From NCBI GenBank assembly GCA_022496805.1, contig CM040088.1:4960001-5024000 (forward strand): 64,000 bases of DNA. Direction: 5' to 3'. The translations under genes and the position numbers were made by a program. Source of the stretch: Pohlia nutans (Eukaryota; Streptophyta; Bryopsida; Bryales; Mniaceae). The notes under the pieces were generated by a model. That model saw nothing but the letters and a program-made list of their open reading frames with translations, was not told where the DNA came from and did not search any database. Below, piece by piece: positions 1-11,880 of the stretch (the stretch's first letter is position 1; each line of letters starts with the position of its first letter).

Positions 1-3000
1 GTTTGAAACATTATTCTACTACATGGACTACATTACATACAAGGAATATCAGGCTTGTGATTTTTCCAAAATTCTACCCATCTTGAAGTATTTTTGGGTT
101 CGATTAGTAAATTGGCTGAGATGAACTTGTTGTCATTGTTACATTGTACAAAATTTTAAGATCTTCTACAAATCACAAAATTTGATACCCCCTATAGTTG
201 AAATATATACCTGCCTATATTGGAAACCCAAGATTGGAAATTATCATTAGCAGTAGAGCAATTAGTCCTCTCGTTTACAACCTTGATTGGTATTATAACT
301 ATGAAATTGTTGCAAGGAATGAAATCAATGACAACATTAATTTTGCCAATCAATAATAGTGGAAGGTAGGCATTCACTTACGATGCCATCAAGGTAAACT
401 TCACTCTTCCAATTTTTTGAGGTCTATAGTCAAACTAGAAGCCTCATCTATAGTCATAGAAATGGAAAAAGCAAGAGCCCAAGGGAATCAAACAATATAG
501 AATTATGATGAATTCTAAAGTAGGAGCTCAAGTTTATTTTAGCATTAGATTACTTAGATGCATACGTACTCATTCATAAGCTTGAATACTTCATTCAGTT
601 GTGCTATGGAGAAATATATCACTAAGCACATTATCCGAAGAGCTTTTTATGGCGCATACCCTTAGAATGTGCTACGACAAGCTGTTGTGACCATCCACAT
701 AGGGCAATATTTACCTAGTTGAGGAGTTGCACATCCTTCATCCTTCTTTCTTGGTTGTATTCACACTAACAATAATCCTTAGCACAATCCATAAAACTCT
801 AGAAAAAGCTTTATAGTGTACCAGAAACCCATTTCCATCAAATACTAATGGCATTGAATGAGATAGAGCATGCACAAGGCAAAGGGCCAAGTTTCCTGTT
901 CAACGAGATATCACAAATTGAAACTTATGGATTGAGAGTGACCGCAACTCAAAACAAGACATGCCCACAATGCATATTACCAATTGAAGAACATTATATA
1001 CAATTCAAATTAAGGTAACCCTAACTTGAAATTCTCCAAACATCACTTATTGCAATCTTTACATGTCAAACAAAATGTCTTGGACTTGAAGAGAACTTCC
1101 AAATTATACCACTTCCAAATTATACTAGCTACTTCCAGTATTACCAAAATATGGAATATTCTTGTTCTCACATTTTTTCAATTGCATTTTTAATTGTCTT
1201 AGACTGCATTTTTCCAATTTTGTTTTGTAAGAATTTGTTCTTGAATACACATAAAATTTTGAAAAATGTCAAAAAAAATTCAAATTATAACCAAACTAGA
1301 AATAAAAGAACTGGAACATATTGTTTGTCACTATTTTCTTCTTTCAAACATAATCCAAATTCAAAGTTTTCAAATTCCCTTAGAATGAGAAATTTTCAAT
1401 TCTATATTAGAAGACTTTGTTCTTAAGCTGCAAGTACGCATACAAGATTGGAAAACGTCAAAAAAAATTCAAATTATTACTGAAGTAGAAATTGGAGAAA
1501 AATAATACTCCATTTTTCTACAACAATGTTGTTGTCTTCTTTCGAGCATAATAAAAGGCATTTAGGACTCATAATTGTACCATAATTTGCAGGGGCAATC
1601 ACTTGATCTATCTGCAATGATTCCGCTCCATTCCCATTCATAGCTAATGTGCCACAATCTATCTTTCTACCTCCCAGTTCCATTTCAAAACAATTTCCGG
1701 GAGATTAGGTCTAGAGTTGAGATCGCGTCATGGGGTGAAAGAGGAGACAAACAAACCCCCTCAACCATTGCGTCTTTTCAATGTCTTGAAAGGAATTGCA
1801 CGAATCTAAGTCAAATAATGGTGTGAAGTGAAGTAAGTAAAGTAGGGTAACTGGAGTAAGGTTGTGATATATATAGGACTAAAGAATGAGTAGAAAATAT
1901 ATTGAAATTATTTTATAATTCTTTGGAATCCTCTTCATCTCATCATTTGAAGATTTGCAAAAATCCATTGTAAAATGCAACTATGATGAACAATTTGAAG
2001 TTGACGTGTAAACAAAAGTTGTACATTTTGAATTGTAGATTATGGTATGTCCTAACAATTAAATTTATGGTTTTTATTATTAAACTTTTTTTATATGAAC
2101 TTAAATTTTAATTTTAAATTTTTTTCTAAATTTGATTACAAAGAGAGTATGATCTCGTTTGGGTAAAATTTGTAGGAACGAATTTAAATTATGACATTAT
2201 TAATATGACATTTTTTTGAATATTTTATATAGCTCAAATCTATAAACTCATTTTTGTAAGGTCACTTTTGAATTAAAGCTTTTGAGAATTTTTTTGTGAA
2301 ACTATGTGTCAATGTATAATTTTAAAGAAATTCACATAAAGTAGTTTTGAAAATTTGAACTATTTAAATTTATAAAAATACCTAATTTTTTTAGTAATCC
2401 TTTAAATGATGAAAAGTCCCACTCCTTGTAATGAAAGGTCAAGTTTACTTTTTTTTTCATCGTTTATTATGTAAACATTTACAACACTGGGGCCCCACTA
2501 AAAATTATTTCATACAACTTTTAGTTTCTAAAAACATTTAAAAATATATATATTTCATCATTTTCAAATTCAACGAATGTCATTATTTTATTGAATCATT
2601 TTAGATTGACGGTCTATGTGTTTTTATTAAAGGTATCACAATGAAGAATTGGTAGGTTTTAATTAATGGATGTTGATTTTCAATAATTTATAACTTGTGA
2701 GGAATCTTTGTAGTATTCATATATAGTATAACCTCATTATTACAACACTCGCTTATATGACAACCTTACCTTGATTATGTGACAAGATTTCGAGCAACCT
2801 TTGGAGCAACCAAACAATTCAATTCAAAACTCCCTACATAATAAAATTACGACACACAATAATATGACAATGAAAAATTCCAATATTTCATATTATAGAG
2901 TTAACAAATGCTTAAAATCGGTGGAATTCATACCAAAATCCACTTGTAAATGGAAACCTTTTTGGAACTCTAATTTTGAAAAGAACTTAAAGATTATTGA

Positions 3001-4790
3001 AGATAACAAGAGTTGTTTAGGGTTTGGAGGTTCTAAAGTCTTTTGAGTACCAAGGTATAGGTTTTTTTTTGGTATTTACATTTTGTCCTTGTTGTCGTGT
3101 GTCCTTGCTGATGCTACTACTGTTGTCGCTTGTACTAGTTGGCAACACACTACTTTAAACACGTTTTTAAATTCTCATGAAATTATCTTTTATGTTTTGG
3201 GTGTAATTATCTTTTATGTTTTAAATCCCTCAATAATGTAATATAAAATGCCCATTTTTCCATATTATCAAATATGTGAGACTTCGATAATACAACATTT
3301 GTTGTGTTTCCTTACCTCCAATTTAATATTTTAATATTCTATTGTTTCTATAACCAATATTTTAATACAATTTTTAAAAATTAAAATTAAAATTTTCTTC
3401 TAAATTTGATTGCAATAAAGTATTGATAATCTTTTATTGAATTTTTTTGAAATAGATTTAAATTGTGATTATCTCATTGTGATATATTTTTTTTGAATGT
3501 TTTATTGCTTAAATTTGTGAATCCGTTTTTCAATGCCTCTTTTAAGCTAAAAGTCAACCCAATAAAAAAATTATTTTTTTCAAAATTTCACATGCTTTCT
3601 ATAATTCTTTTAAAGTATATATTCTTGTAACTTCAAATACAACCATTGTATTGTAAATTTCTCTTGTTGAGCTACTTTTTAAAAAACCTCACACTAAAAT
3701 ATATTTTTGATTGTAAGTAACAAGAGTTTGAAAAAATTATTGACCCAAAATGGGTTGGTTGGTCTTTTAGAGGCTAACCAATATTCAATGTTTTTTGGAC
3801 ATTCAAAGATTACAAACGTTATTAAAATTCATTTTAAATTCCTAAAGACCAAAATTTTGGATTATTAAAAAATAATATTGGATACCAAAAATCTATTGAA
3901 AGTGTAATAAAAAATAAATTTTGGTCATAACTTAAGGATTTGGCCATAACTCATATAGTGATGAATATGTAATACGTTTCATGAATGAATGATGAAGTTT
4001 AAATTTTAGAAGGTGAAAAGCCTTGTGTTCTATAAAAAATGATTAAATGAAGGCTTTAGTGCTAACAATGCTTGTGGAATATGTAAAACTCTCTCTTAGT
4101 CTCCAGTTAAATTTCTTTTACATAATTGTGTATAACTTATTTTGTAATGTTTCAAATACAATTTTTTTTGAGAGGTGAATATTTTGCTTGATTGTGCAAG
4201 TTTTTTTAGTTGAAAATGGCTTAACTATATTTTGCTATTTCTAAGCCATTTCGGACTATTTTTAATCACATTTTGCTCAAAAACAAAATTCATTTTTTTG
4301 AGGGGCGAACTTTATTTTTCAAAAATAAAAAATAAAATATCGCTCAATTGGTGGCAACCTTACTATGGTACTACGATAGTGTTTTTGAATTATGTTATTG
4401 CCAAAAACTACCACTCTTCATTATCATCCTTAATTTTGTCAAGTTAATTGACACAAAAGTACACTTAGTAAACTTTATGATTACATCTTTAAGTTAGGCA
4501 ACCAAAGTGTACGTAATCAAAAACCTTCTAATTAGTAATTTAATAATTTTATTGATAATATCAAATATAAAAATCAATAGGATTTTACTATATATTATAA
4601 AACTATTATATTTTAATATCAAAATTTATAATTTCAACTGTATTTTAATATTATAAAAATATTTGATTAATATTCCATCATTGAATGATACCTTCTTACA
4701 CTTGCTTAATTCCATATTATCACATTTGTATGTTAACATTAGTGTATTTGTGGAATGAATTTTGAACTATATTCATTTGTTCCTTGGGGT
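1..4790. other. AT-rich gene-free region with decayed repeats
   Basis: I see no convincing gene. Open frames are short and without recognisable domains. About 1236-1350 and 1430-1540 are diverged direct repeats of each other. About 1930-2500 and 3340-3750 resemble the interiors of the TTAA-flanked elements elsewhere in the window and are probably old relics. About 4190-4375 is a diverged copy of the right half of the MITE at 9247-9516. Confidence 0.5.
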
Positions 4791-4797
4791 TTCGGAA

Positions 4798-4993
4798 AAT
4801 AAGAGAATGTGATCTTAGAAATGTGGTTATAAAGAGTTTAGAGTACAATAAGAGAATGTGATCTTAGAAATGTGGTTATAAAGAGTTTAGAGTACAATAA
4901 GAGAATGTGATCTTAGAAATGTGGTTATAAAGAGTTTAGAGTACAATAAGAGAATGTGATCTTAGAAATGTGGTTATAAAGAGTTTAGAGTAC
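4798..4993. repeat. minisatellite, 4 x 49 bp, near perfect
   Basis: Four consecutive 49-bp units start at 4798, 4847, 4896 and 4945. Each begins AATAAGAGAATGTGATC and ends TTTAGAGTAC, and I see no differences between units. The array stops at 4993 and the sequence then becomes unique. Confidence 0.95.
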
Positions 4994-5241
4994 AATAAAC
5001 CTTATTTGTAATTATTATACCTTGATATTATAAGTAAGCAATACATAAGGTGAAGATGTAAGGATTATACTCAACTATTGATTCAATAATCTGTAATCAT
5101 TAAAGTTATTTTTAAAGTCACCTTATGTTTGAATAAGATATCATGTGTTTTGCTTTAATATCTCTTATTTGTTCACTCCAAATAATTATAAGGTATGGAA
5201 GAGCTTAGTGGTCTCTCACTATTAGGTGTGCAAGACCTTGA

Positions 5242-5780
5242 GGGCCTGTTTACACCATGAACCATGAACTCATCCCACGGCCCTCTAAAAGTTGTGATTG
5301 GATGTTGAACTCGTCCCGGGAGCATTGCGGTTTACACCAAGAATTTTTTTTCAGAGTGGCCACAGAGTTTGAGGTCCCGAAAAAACAATATTTAAGGCCT
5401 ACATTATCCACTGACATGGTCCAATGGCTTTTCCGTTGAGAGAGGAAAAAGAGGTGGTCTTGTAGAAAAAGCAAGGGCCCATGGCAGAGAAATGCCGTTA
5501 TAATATTTTTTTAATGAGCAATTTCAAAAGAAGACAAAAGATTAATTTCTTTTCCAAAACTGCCATTTTTGGACATATACTAAAAAATCAGCACATCCAC
5601 TTTTTGGTACATGGTCATTCCTCTTGGTCTACATTCGGTTTACACCTAGTGAAGGGCCCATAAACCTTGTAAATTGATTTTTTAATAATTCGGACCATGT
5701 AAGTCGTCCCATGAAGTCGGACCATGGAAAATAGCCATCTTCCATGGTCCGACTTCATGGTCCATGGTGTAAACCGCCCC
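5242..5780. mobile_element. PIF/Harbinger-like MITE, TSD TGA
   Basis: The left end GGGCCTGTTTACACCATG is mirrored by the right end CATGGTGTAAACCGCCCC, and a 3-bp TGA flanks both sides (5239-5241 and 5781-5783). GGGCC-type ends with 3-bp target duplications fit PIF/Harbinger or Tourist MITEs, although their usual target is TWA. A further internal palindrome around the 'ggaccatg' motifs lies at about 5690-5760. It is inserted in the fold-back element that surrounds it. Confidence 0.75.
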
Positions 5781-5834
5781 TGATAGTCTATAAACTCATG
5801 AAAAATTAATTTAGCCATTGAGAAAGACGGTTAA

Positions 5835-6192
5835 CCCTTAAACGTCAAAGCAAGCCCCACGGGCTTGTTATAAAGGAATAATTGAGGAAAAAAGTAGATT
5901 TTCTCAACCAAATCAAGCGAGGATTGGTGCGTTGGAAAGCTACTGAAAAAGCGATCTAGATTGCAAATTTGGACCTCATTTGGGAGATTGTAGAGTCATT
6001 GACAAGCAATCAAAGTTATCTAAATGAACAGGAGTTGAGGTTGGACAACAGAGGTCGTTTCTTGAAAAGTGCCGCAATGCTACACTGCCGCAACTGCTGG
6101 CCAGCAGAGCCATTTTTTCATTTTTTCGTTTTTATTTTTATTTTTAAATGCCTTCCGGGCTGCCCCGCCCAGGCCCACTTGACATTTAAGGG
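5835..6192. mobile_element. TTAA-flanked piggyBac-like MITE
   Basis: The left end CCCTTAAACGTCAA and the inverse of the right end CCCTTAAATGTCAA differ at one base. TTAA flanks both sides (5831-5834 and 6193-6196). TTAA targets with CCC-starting ends are typical of piggyBac-type elements; Kolobok and Sola3 also use TTAA. No transposase is encoded. Confidence 0.8.
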
Positions 6193-6404
6193 TTAAATAA
6201 GTTTTCCATGAGTTTAGAGATCACCAAGCTCTTACACACCTAATAATAAGAGACTACCAAACTCTTCCACACCTTATAACTTTTTGGAGTGAACAAATAA
6301 GAGTATATTAAAGCAAAGCACATGGTATCTTATTCAAATACAAAGTGACTTTAAGGATAACTTTATTATATCTTCATCTCATATACGAAGTATTGTTTAC
6401 TTAT

Positions 6405-7794
6405 AGTTTTCAATTCGACTACATACATGTCTAAATATACAACCCTATTTTCAACCCTAAATATGCTTCTTGTATATATACATAGTACGGTAGTGTTCAG
6501 ATTAATCCCCCTCTTGTGCACGCATGTGATTCTTCACACTCATAAAAGAGTGCAACCCCCCTCCCTCAATGAATTTCAAATGATCAGTTCAAACTTGTTG
6601 TACAAAGAGAATTTATGAAAGAAAAAAAAAGGTCAAAAAGAACATTTGGTAGCACAACTAAAGATTGAAATATTTGATGGTAACGTAAAAAACAAATAAG
6701 TGTGGTGAGAAACATCAAAAAACCATTCAATTGAAGTACTTGGATCATTAGTAGAAGAATGAAGTTTTGTTTCTAAAGGTTGCACTCTCCGATGTGACAT
6801 CTTATTTACCCATCTTGGTCATATAGGTGTTTTTAACAACCATCATCTAAAGAATCAAAAATCCACCATTTGTAATTTCTGAGGAGCCTAAAATCAACTC
6901 ATTTGTGATTCAATTGGAGGCTTCACTCTACCGGTATATGTGAATGAAATCGGGACTTCTAGGATGCAATTTATGACACTTTTGTGTTAAAGCACCACAT
7001 GTATGTCACAAGTAGAGTATGACTATCTTCTCTCTTTCAAAATTCATATAAATTTCATTTTATTTGAGGAAAATATTTGTTTTATATTTTTATTCATGAA
7101 TCTTATTTGTTTATGAGCCAAAATAGTCCCAATTTTTTATTTATTTATTAATTAATTAATTTTTAATCCAAGTACAACAACTTAAATGGGTGGTTTAAGG
7201 GCAATCTACCTTACTCAGAGCATCCTCACTGGTTCGCGGTATGTGAGCCTGACAATTAAGGATGCAGAGACTCCTTTAGTGTTAGTATCAGTACCGTAAC
7301 CGGTAGTGGGGAATGTGCCGCACCAACCAGACTCCATTTCACCGCACCAAGCTCCACTGTGGCATCCACGTTAACAGTTGGGGTGCCTTATTGCGATCAC
7401 CAGTGTTCATTATTCTTCTCCATCCAACTCAAGCCTCCGGAGTTCTAGATTTCTATTTTTGGCATCCACCTCAGTCATGGTCAATTTGGCCGAAGGTACC
7501 GTGAGCCTAAACTCCCACGCCACATAACCCCGTCCCTTGCCGTGAGAAATTAGATTTCATGCGTGGACGATATTCGATATGGTGTGCGGGGTTGTTGGTG
7601 CGACACCCCAAATAGGCTCGCGGTTGCCCGTCTTCGCCGGAGTACCGTTGGTGTGAAGGGTCTTGCAATCTGGTGGCAATGCTCTCACAGTCTCACATGT
7701 GTTAACAAACAGTACTGGGCGGAAAACTTTGGTCAGTTGGATCACTTTGGGTCCTCGCCTCAGTGTTCCTATTATGGCCAAGGAGGTCTGCTGT
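6405..7794. other. gene-free region with a GC-richer patch
   Basis: No gene recognised. About 7210-7790 is clearly richer in G and C than its surroundings. It starts with CAGAGCATCCTCACTGG, a motif resembling MITE ends, and contains related motifs such as GTGCCGCACCAAC in both orientations. It may be a diverged MITE or transposon core, but I could not delimit its ends. Confidence 0.35.
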
Positions 7795-9238
7795 GAGCAG
7801 TGTTTTTCCTGTGTTTTTTTTCTTGAAGCCTATGTGGCAACGTAAAAAGAATTGGGAAATAATATTTGGCAAAATCTTGAGCTTACAATCATCTTTTGAT
7901 AGAATTTCTTCATATTTTGGTAGTTTTCTTCACAAAATCTAGCTATCTTCACAAAAAAATATAGAGGAAATATGGCGGGAAAAATCAAAATTTTCTCATT
8001 TTTTCCTTATGAAAAGAGAAATGTCGTATTTTGTAGAGAAATCTGGCGAAATATAGCCAAAAAATAAAAACGTTGGCTGTGAATGTCTACTAATCTACAT
8101 CATCCAAAAAAATTGGGTAATTTTCGCCAGAATTTTACATGATTGTGGGAGTGGCTACTTTAAGTTAGAAAGAATGGGCAAAAAAAGTGAATGATAACGT
8201 CAAAGTTTTCTCCAAAAAAATACGAAAATCGTCAATATTTGGATGAAAGTGCCTTACAATAAATAATTATATGGATGAGTGCGCACACATATGTATGTGT
8301 GTATGTGTGTGGATGATTCTATTCATTTTTTCCTTACATGGGTACATTCCAAGGTGCGTGTTGCTCTACCAAGCAGCGTTTTATTTTTTGGCTATATTTC
8401 GTCAGATTTCTCTACCAAATATGGTATTTCTCTTTTGTCAACCCCTAAACTTCCTCACCCCTCTCCAAATTTGGCAGTTTTGCAAAGATGCATTATAAAA
8501 TGCAACTAACAGGGATGTTTTGAACCTGATGTATGAATAAAAGTTGTACATAATGAATGTTAGAATCTATCCATATATTTAGGTCTGCGATTGCAATCAC
8601 CAATAATTTTCTATAAAATTAGAAACTTAATATTCAAAATTCTTTTGTAATTCAATTTCACAAATGAGATATTGACAATTTGTGGATGAAATTTGTTGTG
8701 ATGGGTTGAAATGTAATACTCTAAGTGTAGTGATTTTTGGAGATTTTCTGGGTACTTAATTTAATGAGTTTATTTTTTCAAGAGCACTTTCAGACTAAAA
8801 TCTTTGAAATGTTTGGTGAATCATTGTTGCATGAAATGAGGCATAAAAATTTCACGAATCATCCCCTTTCTAATCGGATTACACATGCATGAAGCTAACT
8901 TCCCATAAAAAGTTCAATAAAAAAAACCACACTGCAAAAAGTGCATGACGGATGAAAAAACGGATGTTGATTATGTACATCAAGCAAAAAATGCATGGTT
9001 GGGTAGTTAGGGGTTAAAGAAAAAAATGAGAAATTTTTGAATTTTTTCACCAAATTTTCTCTATATATATATTTTTAAAATAGCCAAATTTTATGAAAAA
9101 ACTACCAAAAGATGAAGAAATTCTATCAAAATATGATTGTAACTTGTAAGCTTAAGATTACGCCAAATATTCTTTCCCAATTTTTTTTACGTCGCCAGTT
9201 AGGCTTCAACAAAAAAAAACACAAGAAAATCACTGCTA
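7795..9238. mobile_element. long-TIR element (possibly Mutator-like)
   Basis: About 7795-8000 is an imperfect inverted repeat of about 9020-9238. The left end reads GAGCAGTGTTTTTCCTGTG and the inverse of the right end TAGCAGTGATTTTCTTGTG, followed by matching arms of some 200 bp. The arm length suggests a Mutator-like non-autonomous element, but I could not confirm a 9-bp target duplication. A TTAA-flanked element (8442-9013) is nested inside. Confidence 0.7.
8442..9013. mobile_element. TTAA-flanked MITE, subfamily 1
   Basis: The element starts CCCCTAAACTTCCTCACC after TCAA (8438-8441, one change from TTAA) and ends GTTAGGGG before TTAA (9014-9017). It carries the subterminal motif GATGCATTATAAAATG at 8487, 45 bp from the left end. 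It is colinear with the copy at 20706-21272 along most of its length. No coding capacity. Confidence 0.8.
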
Positions 9239-9246
9239 CCATAGTA

Positions 9247-9516
9247 CCATAGTACCATAGCTGGGTCGCCAAAAAATAATTCAAAAAGTAATAAACCTAA
9301 AAGATTAGAAATTATGAGGACCCTAAAACAAAAATAAGATAAATTATTGTTAGCTATATTTAGCTATTTCTAAGCTATTTCGGGTGATTTTGGGCCATTT
9401 GTAATCAGTTTTTTTTTTGGCTAAAAACGAAAATCAAGAAATTCATTTTTTAGGAACGAATATATACAATATTAAATATTCATTCGTGGAGTGGCGACCC
9501 AGCTATGGTGCTATGG
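9247..9516. mobile_element. 270-bp MITE with 24-bp inverted ends
   Basis: The left end (9247-9270) starts CCATAGTACCATAGCTGGG and is mirrored by 9493-9516 with one mismatch. A diverged relative of the right half lies at about 4190-4375. The target duplication is unclear because the left flank is itself a short CCATAGTA repeat. Superfamily unresolved. Confidence 0.75.
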
Positions 9517-11880
9517 AAAAAACAAAAAATATTGGCTGAACCACATGGAGAAAGTGTGCTTCAAGTCCTCTCTACATCCAAATCAGTACCCTGTTTGATA
9601 TCATTATGCTGAAATGGAGATGGTATTTGAACGAAGACAAAAATCACAGCCAATGAAGTGGTGACCATCTGACTGATTTATAAGTACATGTAGTTCACAA
9701 TCAGTCCAGTCCAAAGTACAGGCAAGTCTGATTGATTTTTATTACAAGAAAGAAAAATAAAAGCCAACGTTGCACTCCCTTGTGAAGAATTGGAGTTTGA
9801 CGGCCATGAACAAGCTCACAAGACACAGGCTCTAAAGTCTCATTACAACATGCACCCAAACTGAAAGCCGCCCATTACTAAAGAATGTGATTGATATTCA
9901 TTTCCCTGCCTATATTCAATTCTCCAACATTCCCCAAGTCCCAACTTACAGAAAGTTAAGCAACCAGTCTCTATATGATTGGCAATTTCTGAAATAAAAT
10001 TTTGGAAATTCACAAAACATTTGTGCAATATCCAAATCTTGGACATAACATGGTGAATTAAAATTCACTTTACATTGTTGATAAATAGCAATAGAATATA
10101 AGTTGGTATATACTCCGTACAATACTAGAAACTATACTTAATTGCTTAAAATTTTGCTTATAATCATATGTAGTCTTAATTGCAAGTAATTTCACTTACA
10201 TCGAAAACTTAAACTTAATCTAGTCTAGTAGGAGCTTCTTTAATATTGAAATCTTCTTGAACGCATTTGTGGAAAACGTCTTGCTTCTTCAATTATTCTA
10301 AATTCTCAAACTATTGTATATATATTTTGAAGACCATTCTTTGTCATTGGTATAACCGTTAAGGATTTACAAAAGTTTGGAGATTGTTACACCATTTAGT
10401 TCAATTATTAAGAGATGCACTAATTGATCTATAGCAAAGATTTCTATTTAAATGAAATTTATTTTAAAAATATTAATGCAAAGATGACACTTCCTTTTGT
10501 CTACTATTTTTTCTATAGTTGAAATATCTTGATAAAAGATGTGTTTTTTGTAGGCATTAGTGTCTCTCATAGACTCATAATTGGTGATAGCAATCGCAAA
10601 TCTAACCATATGGATAGAATCTAAAATTCATAATGTACAACTTTTATGCATCCATCAAGTTGAAAATATCCCTCGTAGTTGCATTTTATAATGCATTTTT
10701 GGAAAACTGCCAAATTTGGAGAGGGTGAGAACGTTTAGGGGTTGACCTGTAAGTGCCCAATCGAACATATTATGCTTGATTTTTGGTAAATGGCCCAAGA
10801 AATCAAGTCTTTTAGCTTTATTGGAGTTGGTGTTTTCATTAGATGTTTAAGTTAAGTTATAATGCACCTTTTGACCGTTGGGATTGAAGAATAGACTTCA
10901 TTTGAAGATTTTACTCCGTCGAGAAATCTGAAATTTGAGTGTCCAAAATACAAAGGTCTTTTTAAAGATGCCCTCCAATCATCCGTCTCTTTTAATTTCT
11001 TTACTTTTATTTTTTAATTACATGTAAACATAACTTTTATCTACTTTAAATATAAATTTAGATATTAAATTAGACAAAATATATTTATTTTGATTTTTAT
11101 CTTGTTTACATAATAAAATTTGTAAATATTTATAATATCTTCCAATCATGTTGAAATTTTTGTTATACCTCCATAATGAAAAGTTATAAATTATACAATG
11201 TGATGTTTCAAATATGCAGATTGTAGTGCTTTGACTTTTACAAAACATGTGAGGACCTTTAGTAGGGGTTAAGAGCATCTCCTCTAGCAACTCTGAATTG
11301 TCACCCAAAAATTACATGGCATATCATATAGTTCCTAACCAACATCACTCAATTAGACTCTGAAAATAGTAAGTAAGTCACTCAAAAGTCTCCACACATG
11401 AATTGTGCAATCATGATGTGCAATTAAGAAGAGAAGATACACTAACTTGAGTCGTTTTGGGGTCCCTAAATTGGGACGTTGTATGCAGTTTCAACACTTG
11501 GCTGCCGAATAATTAAAATCACAAAAAAAATAAAAATCGGCACTTTGTTAAAAATATCAGATATTCTTGTGGAATTTTTGGAAAAAAATAATTTCCCTAA
11601 TTTTTCCAACACTTATTTTTAGAATTATTTTTGTGCCAGAACTACTACCTAGATACGGTACAGTAAGGCATGAAATTGTGAAGCATAGTACCTTCATCTT
11701 ATTGAATGAAAAATAGTATGGATGAGACGAGACCATCAATTTGGATGAATTCGTGACACATTTCGTGACACTTCTCATTTAATAAAATAGATTCAGAGAT
11801 TACAGAACAGTAATGACTGTTTTATCACTTACAAAAGTGTCATCTCAATGATTACCATGACGGAATCAAATGGTCAGGAG
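9517..11880. other. gene-free region with TTAA-element fragments
   Basis: No gene recognised. About 10575-10742 is the left part of a subfamily 1 TTAA element in reverse orientation. Its end GTTTAGGGG is followed by TTGA. About 10747-11268 is a second TTAA element, related to 55154-55710, ending before TTAA at 11269-11272. Confidence 0.6.
10747..11268. mobile_element. TTAA-flanked MITE, subfamily 2
   Basis: The interior aligns along most of its length with the complete copy at 55154-55710, for example at TTGGAGTTGGTGTTTTCATT and GAAATCTGAAATTTGAGTGT. The right end (GAGGACCTTTAGTAGGGG) is followed by TTAA (11269-11272). The left end is diverged and abuts another TTAA element at TTGA (10743-10746). 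Confidence 0.65.

Larger units (their letters stand above)
5029..6404. mobile_element. fold-back element with ~200-bp inverted arms and nested insertions
   Basis: The left arm (about 5029-5238) is an imperfect inverted repeat of the right arm (about 6224-6404). Both carry the stretch TTATTTGTTCACTCCAAA and the ends of a TATAAGTAAGCAATAC-like motif. Between the arms sit a GGGCC-ended MITE (5242-5780) and a TTAA-flanked element (5835-6192). Without these, the two arms would lie almost back to back. No transposase frame is visible. Long-TIR Mutator-like or fold-back classes are possible; the superfamily is not resolved. Confidence 0.75.

Noticed and set aside
7313..7845. Possible genes in the GC-richer patch
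   Set aside because: Several overlapping 60-77 codon frames on both strands, none with a recognisable domain or splice structure.
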